Assembly (NCBI GenBank): GCA_963693365.1
Contig: CAVNZM010000003.1
Span: forward strand, 13,516,001 to 13,580,000
Reading direction: 5' to 3'
Length of the DNA stretch: 64,000 bases
Origin: Amoebidium appalachense
Taxonomy: Eukaryota > Ichthyosporea
This document shows, one piece after another, positions 11,092 through 22,297 of the stretch (positions within the stretch are counted from its first letter, which is position 1; every line of letters starts with the position of its first letter). Under the pieces are notes generated by a model that had not been told where the DNA came from, ran no database searches, and saw only the letters and a program-made list of their open reading frames with translations. The position numbers and the translations under genes were made by a program.

Positions 11092-14000
11092 CTATAATTT
11101 TGTAGTGATGTGTTTCTCAAGCCAATCAATACATCTAATAAACAGGTCGTAGTTACGCGTGTTTAGTATAAAATCAAGGATGTTGTAATTTACAGGTAGG
11201 CTATCTTTCTGGGTGTCTTTTGTGAATGTGACGTGTGTGTGTTGCGGTATTATGTGGTCTATCAAACTACATTTGGCGATACATGACCGGTTAAACTGGT
11301 GTGTGTGTGTGTTGTTTGGGCATGCAAATGATGCCACCTTATACTTATTAGATCTCCACTGTATAGCACGTGTACAGTAAAAGCGTGGTAATTGATCAAT
11401 AATACCATCAGCTAGAGAAAGACCAGTTCTACAGGAAGGTAATATGTATTTAGGTGTTATACACTTGCGAGTGCCATATTTGGCAATATGGTTGAGGCGG
11501 TCAGTATATATAAAACGAGACATAAGGCTTAGTTTTTCAAGGTGTATGCTTTCATCGGGTCTAGTGTCGTGTGGTATCTTTTTCCATTTGTTATATTGCG
11601 TGATTATCTTGTGATTGTGTACATGTTTAATAAGTAAGTGGCAGTCCAAAGTCACACACACACTATTGCGGGGTTTATTTGTATTTGTGCCCAGGGGAGA
11701 AGGGGAGAGAGAGGGGAGGAAAGAGGGGAGAGGTGAGGAGGGGACAGGTCGGATAGAGAAGAGAGGGTGGGAGGGCAAATACTTCTTTAAGCGGCTTATG
11801 TGCTTATTGAATTTCAGCGCGAGATAGGATACTCTAGCAGCTATTGGGACCAGACCATATTATATCGAGAGCGTTACAGGCCCAGGTTTACAACAGTTGT
11901 TAGATAGAAAGGAGGCAACTTCTGCTTCAAGGAAATTTGCCAAGGGTTTAAGCGCTCTAGTTCTCTCTTTCTTGATCCAAGCGGCGAGAAGGGGTAAACC
12001 ATATTCACATGCCGGGAAGACAAAAGTGCGAATAAATGTAAGTCTAATAGAAGGATGGAGGGGTGTGTCTTTAAAAATATTAGCCGAGAAGAAAGCTAAC
12101 CGCTTACGAGCCAACTCTACCCTCTTTTCGACCATATGGGGAAACATAACACCAACAGAATCAACCGGAACACCAAGATATTTGTATTCTGGAACTATAG
12201 GTACAGGTTTAGATGATAATGTAAATGTGTGTAAATTGTTAGCTATATCAGGTACAAGAACACCACATTTGTCTATGTTAAGGATCATAAGGTTTGCCTT
12301 GCACCACTCTGACACTACATCGAACAATCTTTGCAGGCGTCTAGGGGTACGGGCAAGGAGGGACAGATCATCAGCATAGAGAAGTGCAGGCGGAAAGTTA
12401 TTAATAGGGTCATCGTTTTCGGCGTAAATCTTGACAGCCAAATCATCTATAAATAGGTTAAACAAAAAGGGGCTAAGCAATGAACCCTGCAAGAGACCTC
12501 TAGTACGAGCAAAACCATATGAAAGATGCCCATTAACCACAGCTCTACCATAGGTTTGAGACAAGAGTGCTTCTAACAGAACACCAATGCAGTGTGGTAC
12601 ACCCCGTGCAGCAAGCTTTTCCCATAGGAGACCAGGGGAGACAGAATCGTAAGCAGTTTTCCAATCAATAAAGCCAACATATTGTGCACCAACTTGCATA
12701 GAATCGTGCAGTGCCATTATTTGAACATAACATGAATTGTTTTTACGAAAAGCGGATTGGCATGGGTGTATGTGAAGAATAGATTGAAACCTAGGGTGAT
12801 GTGCAAATAACCTAAGTAAGCAAGCTTCAAAGAATCTACGAACAACCTGGGTTAGTGTAATGGGGCGAAAGGATGATATGGGGCCCTCAGAGTCCTTCTT
12901 AACTATGGGGATCACTAAGGTATCTAACCAAGATGACGGGACATGTCCACATTTAACACACCAAGAAAAGAGAGAGCTTAACATGATAGTAAGATCAGGT
13001 TTAATAGCACGATCACTTTCCTTTTGTGGGTAGGAGGGAACAAGGATTTTAAGAAACCCAGCAGGGAGTCCATCAGGTCCACAAGACTTACTAGAGCTAT
13101 AACTAGATATCACAGACCATATGGCATCGGGACTGAAAAAGGGGAGGATCGATTCTATGGGGATAGATGGGTCTACAGGCCACACAATGGGTTTCTGAGC
13201 GGGGGTCCTATCTTTAAACAGTTCCGAGAAATACTTATCAGAGTCTATGAGGGGGTCTCCAGTGGTATCACCAATAATACGAGCAGGGGGGCCAAATCGA
13301 TTCATACTAGCAAGCCGGCGCAAGCTTTCCTTTTGAGACAGGGGTTCACCTAGTCTAGCGGGAGTGGTGTTTGGTAACAAGAGAGCATCGGGGTATTCCT
13401 TCCTACCACCGCCAGCATAATCACCGAGATCTATCAAATCATCAACAATAAAGTTAGTGCATGTATCTAGTACGAGATGTGAATCTGGCCTGGCTTGTGC
13501 AGATTCTAATAGGCGCATATATATAGGGTGTTTCGTAGCATAGCATACACATACATCAACTCTACCCCACTGTGACTTAAGCTGGGATAGACGGAGGCGA
13601 AAGGTGGGAGGGGGAGGGGGGAGCAGATCAAGGGAGATCTTAGGTAGGAAAAGGATAGGAGAGTGGTCAGATGACCTAGAGAGGTTAGGAGGGAGAGAGA
13701 GTTTTGACATGGTTGATGGCCAAAAGGCCACTCCCCAGTCGGTGTTGTGGGCATGGGATATTTGAGGGAACCGCAAAGTGTGACTTTGGACATACCTTGC
13801 TAAAGGGATAGCACGCTCCGGGGGCTTAGATGGGTACCCGACACTCACTTGCAGTGTGTCTGTGTGGTGGAGTCGCGTGTTAAAATCACCTAAAATAACA
13901 GTGGACATTGGTAACTGTGACAACTCGTGAGTCAATTCGACAACCGACATAGATGGTGGGTAATATACAAAAGTAAAAACATTAGAAAGAAACTCTATAG

Positions 14001-14289
14001 AAACCGAGAATTCCGTTTTTGCTACCGGTTTGCACTTCACTCTCACGTGTGGTGCGGCAAGTACAATAATGCCTCGGTTTTTCGCGTAACCGGGGTGTGT
14101 GGATGTGTCGACCAATGTAGAGTTGAATTTGTGGTGGTTTTTAAACTGTGTTTCGCAAATCACTGTAAACGTGTGGTTGTTTGTCTGTTGTTGTATGTAG
14201 CTGATTTTATCGTCGAGTGTCCCGGGGGGGAGGCCCTTTTGGGGGCCCAGTGTCCGAGCATTCCAGAAGAAGAAGGATAAATTAGGCAT
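11092..14289 (-). pseudogene. LINE ORF2: endonuclease-reverse transcriptase with one in-frame stop
   Basis: Starts at ATG 14289 (MPNLSFFFWNARTLG). The apurinic-type endonuclease is shown by WNARTL, CETQF, ILGDFNTR and SDHSPI (His about residue 209). RT follows with SFRPITL, FIDWKTAYDSV, GLLQGSLLSPFLFNLFIDDL and catalytic YADD at about 638-641. TAA at 11862-11860 ends an 809-residue frame, but the same frame stays open for another 255 residues to TAG at 11092, a plausible C-terminal region. The stop is therefore probably a nonsense mutation in a protein of about 1,065 residues. The protein would nick target DNA and prime reverse transcription there. Confidence 0.88.
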
Positions 14290-15160
14290 CGGTTTGGTCC
14301 GACACCTGTGGGGTTGGTTCCCACTTGTCGCTTACGGGGTCGTATGCACGACCTTCCGCCAGCGCGAACAGTTCGCAGAAGAGCTCGATTTCCATCTCGC
14401 ATCGGCGTTTGCGCTCGAGCAGTTTCTCACCAGAAAACATTGGTTCCTTCGTGTCCGTGTCTATCACGCTCGTAGCATCGTTTTCCAACTTTGCGAGGAA
14501 CTCTTTTGCCTTGCTGATGCGTACACGACAACGTGTGGCGCACGCATTCTTAGCAGACACTTTACGTTCTTTGTCTGCTTTCTGAATGTTTTCCGGCGCG
14601 CATGGGTCGTAGCTTGGGAGGTGGGTGAAGAAGCTTCCACACCCCTTTGTCGTGTCTCGGATGAACGCACGGTTATAGTCGCCCCGTACTGCTACTTCCA
14701 GCACATCGTATCCAATGAAGGACAGACAAAGGATGCGAGAGCACCGGAAGCCGAGAGCCTTGAAGATGGACCACATGGCCCTGTGTGGGCGTCTGCCGTG
14801 CTTGACTTTGAAATACACCCTCTCGTATTTGGGTGGGATGTTGATGTTACCGTTTGCTTGGGTGTTCCCCTTAGCCGGCGGTTTGGGAGGGGAGTTGCGG
14901 CGGTACTCGTTGCCTGCAAGAATGCTGGCATATGTTTCCTTGGCAATTTGGCGGAGCTCGGGTGTTTTACGAGAGTTCGCATATTCTAGGAACTCTGCCG
15001 GGAGCTGTGCTTCCGGTCCTGTGATGTTTTGTGTTGGGGTGGAAATGTCTCCGTCGCGAGATGTTTGCTCATGAGTTTTGGGGTTTTGCGATCCACTAAT
15101 GTTTAGCTGGGCTGTGAGTGAATCAATGGTGAGCTTGAGTTGGGTATTTTCTGTTTGGAC
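14282..15160 (-). CDS. LINE ORF1, coiled-coil protein, N-terminus missing
   Basis: An open frame of 292 residues ending at TAA 14284-14282. Its last codons overlap the ORF2 start by 8 nt (ATGCCTAA). No stop occurs upstream as far as the CA repeat at 15161, and no early ATG is visible, so the N-terminus is lost. Near the start, QTENTQLKLTIDSLTAQLN is a good coiled-coil candidate. The C-terminus is Lys/Glu-rich and also helical. ORF1 proteins of LINEs bind RNA and form the transposition particle; no zinc knuckle is seen here. Confidence 0.7.
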   Translation of the reverse strand, partial: VQTENTQLKLTIDSLTAQLNISGSQNPKTHEQTSRDGDISTPTQNITGPEAQLPAEFLEYANSRKTPELRQIAKETYASILAGNEYRRNSPPKPPAKGNTQANGNINIPPKYERVYFKVKHGRRPHRAMWSIFKALGFRCSRILCLSFIGYDVLEVAVRGDYNRAFIRDTTKGCGSFFTHLPSYDPCAPENIQKADKERKVSAKNACATRCRVRISKAKEFLAKLENDATSVIDTDTKEPMFSGEKLLERKRRCEMEIELFCELFALAEGRAYDPVSDKWEPTPQVSDQTDA

Positions 15161-15300
15161 ACACGACGTACACAGACATGCTCACACACACAAACACACA
15201 ACACACACACACACACATACAGAGAGACACACACACATATGCACACACACGGTGCATTTCCTCCCCTCCCCTTCAAAAACAACGTTGTAGCTCCATGACA
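15161..15300. repeat. CA-rich block, inverted copy of 16049-16190
   Basis: The reverse complement of 16049-16190 across both the microsatellite and its unique flanks (GGTGCATTTCCTCCCCTCCC, and AACAACGTTGTAGCT from the satellite monomer). The two copies face each other about 750 bp apart. Confidence 0.8.
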
Positions 15301-15402
15301 TGGATGGGGGTGTTCCCCGGCCCTTAGGGCCACGGATGGCCTGGTTTAGGGGTGGATGCGCGAAGGATACTATTTATTAGCAGATAATAAAAAGCGACAT
15401 TT

Positions 15403-15477
15403 GAATCGATGTGTGCGACTGAATCGATGTGTGTGCGACTGAATCGATGTGTGTGCGACTGAATCGATGTGTGTGCG
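15403..15477. repeat. 20-bp tandem repeat
   Basis: Four copies of GAATCGATGTGTGTGCGACT, leading straight into the resumed satellite. 15301-15402 between the repeats shows nothing recognisable. Confidence 0.85.
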
Positions 15478-15478
15478 T

Positions 15479-16062
15479 GCTACAAGGGGGGTTCTATTCG
15501 AGCTACAACGTTGTGTTTTTTTCGTGTGACCCTCGTACTCCAGGGGCACATTCACCATTCCCCAATAAACGTTTGGTTATATTTCTCGTGCTAGAGGCTG
15601 TTCTGTGGGTAGTTATTGAAAAACCCAAAAATGTCTAGGTAACACATGGACATATACTATGCTACAAGGGGGGTTCTATACGAGCTACAACGTTGTGTTT
15701 TTTTCGTGTGACCCTCGTACTCCAAGGGCACATTCACCATCCCCCCCCATAAACTGTGTTGTAAATGTCTCGTGCTAGAAGCTGTTCTGTGGGTAGTTAT
15801 CGAAAAAACCAATAATGTGTAAGTAACACATGTACATATATTATGCTACAAGGGGGGTTCTATTCGAGCTACAACGTTGTGTTTTTTTTGTGTGACCCTC
15901 GTACTCCAGGGGCACATTCACCATCCCCCCCATAAACTGTGTGGTAAATGTCTCGTGCTAGAAGCTGTTCTGTGGGTAGTTATTGAAAAAACCAATAATG
16001 TGTAAGTAACACATGTACATATATTATGCTACAAGGGGGGTTCTATTCGAGCTACAACGTTG
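15479..16062. repeat. 183-bp satellite array, second block
   Basis: About 3.2 monomers (starts near 15479, 15661, 15846 and 16028) of the same family as 8878-10641. The last is cut at ACAACGTTGT where the GT-rich block begins. Confidence 0.9.
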
Positions 16063-16188
16063 TTTTTGAAGGGGAGGGGAGGAAATGCACCGTGTGTGTG
16101 CATATGTGTGTGTGTCTCTCTGTATGTGTGTGTGTGTGTGTTGTGTGTTTGTGTGTGTGAGCATGTCTGTGTACGTCGTGTGTGTGTG

Positions 16189-16259
<71 letters not shown>

Positions 16260-16398
16260 GGTGTGTGTGTGTGTCCCGGTGTGCATGTGCGTGCGTGTGT
16301 GTGAGTGCATGTTTTTGGAGTGCATGTTTTTGCATTGTGTGCGAGCATGTGGATGCCTTGGTGAGAACAAGATTGGACGGTGTCGAATGCTGTGTGTG

Positions 16399-16435
<37 letters not shown>

Positions 16436-16607
16436 CTGTGTGTTTTTTTGGGGGGAGAGGGGTAGTAGGAGGACAAGAGGGGGGAGGGGGGGGGGGGGGG
16501 GTGGTAAAGAGTACGAGAGAAAGGGGTAGAATTTCAGACATGTGGAGGCTTGAGCAAAAGCAGGTTAAGTCCATAATGGGTAAAACCGGCGCTGGAACGA
16601 GAGGGAA

Positions 16608-16653
<46 letters not shown>

Positions 16654-17182
16654 GATGATGTGTGCATTCGAGGGTGGCAGCCAAAGAAGCAAAGCATCGC
16701 AAAGGACATTGGAATAGAGGGACACAGGACCAAAACAGGATCAATGGGAGAAGAGGGAAAAAAATTAATAGTTATCGGGGGAGGGATAAGAAGAAATACT
16801 GCAAGTAATCGAGGCGAACAGGTATGGGGGGAACCGGGCTGGAAGAAGGGGGGGGGGGGGGGGGGGGGGGGGGGAGTGAAGGACGAGAGGGTGGGTCACA
16901 AGGACAGAGATTATTCAGTACAGACTAAGGCTTCAGCCGGGAAGGGAGGGGGGGGGGGAGGGGAGAGGAGGGGGTGGGGGGGGTCATAAAAGGACAAGGA
17001 AAGGCACCTGGTGATTTCAGCAACCAGTCGAGGCTTGAACAAGAGTAGGTGAAGTTTGTAACGGTTAGCAAAACTGGTGCTAGAACGAGAGAGGAAACAC
17101 ACAGTGAAACGTAAAAGAGGGTAGAGAGTTGAGAGGAAGAAGGGGAAGTTTGTGTGTGTGCGTGTATGCATGGGTGGGTGGG

Positions 17183-17221
<39 letters not shown>

Positions 17222-17700
17222 TGTGTGTGTGTGAGTGGTTACACTGGCAGCGTCCGTGGTGATGGGTTTGGGGGGGAAGGGGGTGAGGGGAGTGAGGGAT
17301 GTTTCGAAGAAAGAAAAGTATTGCAAGTAACAAGGGGGCATAAAGACATAGGACTAAAACAAAATGGAGGGGGAGGAGGGGGGGATGCTGTAAACTTTGA
17401 TGCGTCTCGGGGACGTGTGTAGGGACTGCGAGTTCTCTTAGATTTGCATTTCAGAATTTTTACTCTATTCCTCCAGGTTTTTTTTATATTTTTTTTAGGG
17501 TTGGGTTGGGGGGGGGGGGGGGGGGGGGTTGTCATTACTTTCCTGTATTATCCTTTATGCTACTTCAAGTTTTATACCCTACAGCTTACACAGGATGTAG
17601 GCTGGTGAAAGGTTTAATGGTAGGACGTTCGGTGACGTTTGTACCACGGACCACGGGAACATCTTCCCCAGGAACAGGATTCAAAACAAAGAACTTTTAT
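16063..17700. repeat. GT/poly-G low-complexity region with diverged repeats
   Basis: (GT)n at 16195-16255 and 16395-16442; poly-G near 16609-16652 and 16850-16874. Two diverged copies of a unit of about 80 bp (AATTTCAGACATGTGGAGGC at 16530; GATTTCAGCAACCAGTCGAG at 17012) are present. No gene is supported. Confidence 0.7.
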
Positions 17701-18757
17701 ATTTTGAGGTGCTAAAAACGTGAGGACCACTTGTTATGGCCGTTGCCCTTCTCAATCTTGGTACGGAAATGCACCCATAATATACTGCAAACGTATTGTA
17801 TATGACGTGTGTATATCGTACAGGTACTGGTAGTATATTGATAGTACCTCCTACGTAATGATTTGTTCGCATTCGAACATACTGGCAGTATATACTGAGA
17901 CTATAACCAATATATGGTGTCCTTAGCTGTGTCCGTATTGGTGACAGTATTATAGATGTATTCGTGACATTGCCAATACCACTTGTGCCTTAGATATTCG
18001 CAATAGGATAAAAGTTTTCTTGCTATATCATATTTATGTTCTACTAATATGGATGTGATATGGGTAGGATATGATCTACATAATGTCAGTATATGTCCAC
18101 CCTAATACAAGGACTACACTCCGAAAATGTTTGTTGAACATGTGTTGGCAATACATTCACAATATTGCGACTACATAGGTAAAGTGACCTGATCTTTCAT
18201 CCCCAATATTTTACCGATATTATTGGCAATAAAATACACGCACCATATTTTCGGTTGCTTTTACCTATTGATAATAGGTGCATAATAGTCTTGATATTGT
18301 GACGGATACATTGGCAATACATTTCGACCGAATTGAGATCCTATTATAATCATATTATAACCCTATAACCAATAGCGACATTATGTTTGTATCGGCCATA
18401 TGGGACATATGGGTTGGGTATATTGCCAATATCCCAAAATGGTCAGAAAAATACATTCATAATATATTGGCAATAGTCTTGCCACGTTGGACAATACCCT
18501 AATTTGACACAAAATTGTCCTACATTTTATATATTCATAACGTATTGACAATACTCCGCAAGCAATAGTATAATACCGAATAAGTACATTGACAATATCG
18601 AAATTGTATTGTTAATAGGCACACGTACACGCATTTTGGGATATTGCCAGTACATTACTCATACGGTATATAGTTATTGGTGGTAGACCTGACATGGTAT
18701 GACAATAATATAAAAATATTATGCCGATATTACGTCAATATTACAGTTCTATTACAT
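17701..18757. repeat. subterminal ATTGGCAAT-rich region of the TIR element
   Basis: No gene. AT-rich sequence with more than a dozen TTGGCAA/TTGCCAA motifs and variants (for example 18226-18233, 18427-18434, 18467-18474). It lies immediately left of DIRS copy 2 and is continued by 24256-24409 on its right. Confidence 0.6.
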
Positions 18758-19410
18758 CTATGAAAAACTACTTCGGGACGTGTGTTGCCTCTAGGGGGAC
18801 ATCCCCTTGGACGAAAGTGAACCTGCAATGGTTGTAAACCACGGCAAGCCCCCAGTCATCAATTTATTGATCCGTGAGGTCCATGTGCCCAAAAAACGGG
18901 GGAAGTCTTCGCCCCGTGAAAAAACAGCACGTATGTGTGGATCAATGGGGGTTGTGTGTGGGTGTAGGTGGGTGGGTGAAAAGGAATATATAGCTGTAAG
19001 GCTGTGGATGCTAAACACAGAAGATGTGTTTGTAGCTTGCTGATCTGCCAAAAACTGTCGTGCTTATATACCTAAGCCTACCGATCTGAGCCAATCAAAA
19101 ATCGATCTAGTGATATGTGAAATCTGATCCGAGCCAATCATAACTCGGTCTAGTGATCTGTGGTATCTGATGTTTTGACTGGCTAATAAGTGCCCGTGTG
19201 CGGGCAGCCAACCGCTAACTGCTAAAACACGAAATGAAGCCTACATGGTTATGTTGGTATCGAACACCCATCCTACGTGTTTACCCAGAAAAATATTTAT
19301 GTCAATAATTTCCACAAATAAAACCTCTATGAAAAACTACTTCGGGACGTGTGTTGCCTCTAGGGGGACATCCCCTTGGACGAAAGTGAACCTGCAATGG
19401 TTGTAAACCA
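18758..19410 (-). repeat. B2, X, A2 and B1 repeats of DIRS copy 2
   Basis: B2 18758-18843, X to 18976, A2 18977-19326, B1 19327 to about 19410. B1 and B2 share 84 bp ending AAACCACGGCA. The full-length B2 shows that copy 1 lost the GAACCTGCAATGG part of its B2. Confidence 0.85.
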
Positions 19411-19443
19411 CGGCACAAGAGCAGTATGCTTGCTCCAAAGGTT

Positions 19444-20475
19444 TCACTTAAGAATAGAGGCGAATACACGTGTGGTGGTGGCAGCAATGGAGGCCGGACG
19501 AAGTCGGGTATAGATCAGGAAGCAGTCGGAGGACCACCGGCCGAGTTGTTTGATCCGGGAGTCGTCGACCCCGGCCTCAGCCAGTGCTGTGGCCCCCCCG
19601 ATGCGGAGGCTGTGTCCGGCAAACCGGGAGGGTGAGAGGCCTGCCCGGGAGAGGAGGGCACGGAAATCGGCAGAGAAAGCACTCTTGGTGTAGGGGATGC
19701 CACCGAGACTGAAGAGGGGGTCGTCGGGTTGACCGGACGTTGTATCCAGGAACTGCCGGAGGAGATGGGCTGGGGAGAAGTGGGTGAGGGGCAGGGCAGC
19801 TAGGGTGACGTTGACACCTCGGGCCTGTACATCCGTCTTAGAGGTTGGCAGGTGGAGGGTGGCATGGGACAAAGTACCGGTGGGGGTGTAGCTGAAGGTC
19901 ACGTTCTTCCGTTTAACGTGACGGGACGGGTCGAAAGAAGTCAGGGTCTTGGAGGTAAATTCCCCTGAACGGAGGAGACCACAGAAACCGACGATGAGGG
20001 CCGTCCATAGCCGGAGATTGGCCGAGGAGGCCTTGGTGGGGCACTGGCCATGGAGTAGGCGGAGGTGGGAGGGGAGGAGGGGTTCCCTGGTGGATGAGCG
20101 GGGTCGGATGTTGTGAGAAAGCTGCCATCGGCCTACCCCCCGTAGGAACCAGGCCAGAGACTTGTCGTGGGGGTAGGGAGCAGGGAGGCCCATGTCGAGG
20201 TGGAGCCTGGTGATGGCCGAATTGTAGCCGGTTAAGGAAGAGGCCTGTACCCCTCGTTGGGCACACCAGGCGAGAAAAAGTTGCACGGTGTGTGGGGAGG
20301 CCGGGAGGGAGGACCCGGAGGAGGATTGCAGCCGAGATGCCACACAGAAATCGATGAACACTTTTTGCACCCGGGAGTAAAAGGCCCGAGAGTCGAGGTT
20401 GAGACTCAGGGCCTGGCATTCCTGCAGGGTAGTGGTGGCTCGAAGCAGCTCGGCCGGAGCAAAGTGGGGGGCCAA
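19444..20475 (-). CDS. DIRS tyrosine recombinase, intact
   Basis: 343 residues with the full tyrosine-recombinase catalytic set: Arg169 in LLRSGEF, His288 and Arg291 in GHSLRIGG, and Tyr322 in FLIYTR. This enzyme integrates the element's circular DNA without the DDE chemistry of LTR elements. The frame's first start-like codon is TTG; upstream it continues through PDLPFRSNTG into the poly-C tract, so initiation, frameshifting or read-through cannot be told apart. It ends in FASILK at TAA 19444, just inside B1. Confidence 0.9.
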   Translation of the reverse strand: MAPHFAPAELLRATTTLQECQALSLNLDSRAFYSRVQKVFIDFCVASRLQSSSGSSLPASPHTVQLFLAWCAQRGVQASSLTGYNSAITRLHLDMGLPAPYPHDKSLAWFLRGVGRWQLSHNIRPRSSTREPLLPSHLRLLHGQCPTKASSANLRLWTALIVGFCGLLRSGEFTSKTLTSFDPSRHVKRKNVTFSYTPTGTLSHATLHLPTSKTDVQARGVNVTLAALPLTHFSPAHLLRQFLDTTSGQPDDPLFSLGGIPYTKSAFSADFRALLSRAGLSPSRFAGHSLRIGGATALAEAGVDDSRIKQLGRWSSDCFLIYTRLRPASIAATTTRVFASILK

Positions 20476-20509
20476 TCTGCCAGTGTTGCTCCGGAACGGG
20501 AGATCTGGG

Positions 20510-20511
<2 letters not shown>

Positions 20512-20540
<29 letters not shown>
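20512..20540 (-). repeat. poly-C tract between RT/RNase H and YR (copy 2)
   Basis: 29 nt, starting at the base after the RT/RNase H TAA. Here RT and YR are in different frames, unlike copy 1. Confidence 0.9.
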
Positions 20541-20543
<3 letters not shown>

Positions 20544-22224
20544 GCCCAAGGGAAGGGATAGGAACTCGTGGACCCAGGAGGGGAAGGGGCAGGGCTCCGG
20601 TTGCAGGGAAGGTCGGAGTCGTCGGGCCCGGGGAAGTTGGTTACGAGAAATGGCATCGGCCAGATGGTTGAGGGGTCCTGGTAGGTAGGATGCCTGTAAC
20701 GTAAATTGGTATTGCATTTCCATGCGGGTGATGAACCGAATAAGTTTGGCCATCACGGGGTGGGGGGAAGACCGGGAGTGCAGGTCAGCCACAGCACCCG
20801 TGTTGTCGCATAAAATACGGACATGGTGGGTGGACCAGGAGGGGGCCCAGAGGGCCACGGCGGCTGCGATGGCCAGGAGTTCGATGACGGAAGAACCGAG
20901 TTTACCCTCATGAGCATAGAGGGCTTGGGTGGAGGGGGACCAGGGCATGAAGAACCATTGGTCGAGCCAGTGGCCACCTAGACCCACCGATCCGGCAGCA
21001 TCAGTGGCCAGGGTGGTGTATGTGCGGGGTGTGATGAGGTGCACCCCATTCCATGATGTGAGGAACTGGTGCCATTCGGCTATGTCGGCCCGGGCGGCAG
21101 CAGTCAGTCGTATGTGGTGGTGGCCGGCAAGGTGTGGGTGGGTCCGGAGAAGGGCCCATAGGCGCTGGGAGAAGGCCCTCCCGGGGGGAACCAGCTGGGC
21201 ACACCAGGTGAGTTTGCCGAGGAGGGACTGGAGGTCCCGAATGGTGATGGTGGGCTTTGGGTGGGAAGTGAGGTCGAGTAGGTCCGAGAGCTTGGAAGCC
21301 GGGATTCGTGCCTCCATGGCGATGGAGTCGAATTCGATACCGATGAAGACGACACGGGTAGCCGGGACCTGCATCTTGTCTTCGGAGATGGCAATGTGCA
21401 GCTCTCGGCAGAGTTGCAGGAAGGTGGATAGGTGACGTTGGCACTGCTGTTGTGTGGGGGCGACTATAATCCAGTCGTCTACGTAGTGGCGGATGAGGGT
21501 AATACCGTGCTGGTGTGCCAGCCACTGTAGGGTGGCCGCGATCCGTTCCCAGATGGCTGGGCTAGATTTCAGGCCGAAGGGCAGTCTGGTTTCAACGTAA
21601 AAATGCCCTTGCCATTTGAATGCCATTAAGTGGTGGTCTTCCGGTCGGATGGGCATGTGCCGGAAGGCAGCCTGCACATCTGCCACGGCCATGTAGCAGC
21701 CGGGGCCTGCGTCGAGAATGAGTTGGGTGACATCCCGGGCGCGAATGTACTGAAGTTCGTCGGGGTAGGTGATGCTGTCATTGACACTGCTACCCCGGGG
21801 CCAGGAGAGGTGGTGGATTCGACGGTACTTGGGGGGGTTCCCTTTCTTGGTAACGGCGCCGATGGGGGAGGAACGGTGGACGGGAAATTCGTCAAAGAAT
21901 TGGGCCGGGGAGAGGGGGCCGCGCAGGTGGCCGAGGGCGACTTCTTTGGCAATATCCACCGTGATAGCGGCAGCTGCCTCCGGGGTGGTGGGTAGGTTGG
22001 GGCCCACCCGAGAGGTGGAGGGGCCGCGATAGCCGATGTCGACGCCGAATTCGACATCGTGGAGGAGTTGTGCGGCGAATGGTTGGTCCGGGTAGGAGGC
22101 CAGCAGTTCCCGGAGGCGGGAGGTGTCAATGTGGTGCTGGGGCAGCGGGCGGGCCTCCGGGTCTGAGCCTCGGGGGAAGGGGGTGGTTAGCAAGGGTGGT
22201 GTACCCTTGGGGAGATCCCGGCAG

Positions 22225-22297
<73 letters not shown>

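Larger units (their letters stand above)
10980..15160 (-). mobile_element. APE-type non-LTR retrotransposon (LINE), 5' truncated
   Basis: Minus-strand order: ORF1 (open from 15160), ORF2 with endonuclease and RT, a short 3' UTR and an A-rich tail. The 5' end runs into a CA-rich repeat at 15161, consistent with 5' truncation or rearrangement. It interrupts the 183-bp satellite together with the dispersed module. Clade not assigned. Confidence 0.85.

Noticed and set aside
11615-11827. Plus-strand frame near the LINE C-terminus
   Set aside because: Antisense to the continued ORF2 frame and purine-rich; no independent support.
16060-16990. 309-codon plus-strand frame
   Set aside because: Built from GT repeats and poly-G only; no unique protein sequence beyond repeat translation.
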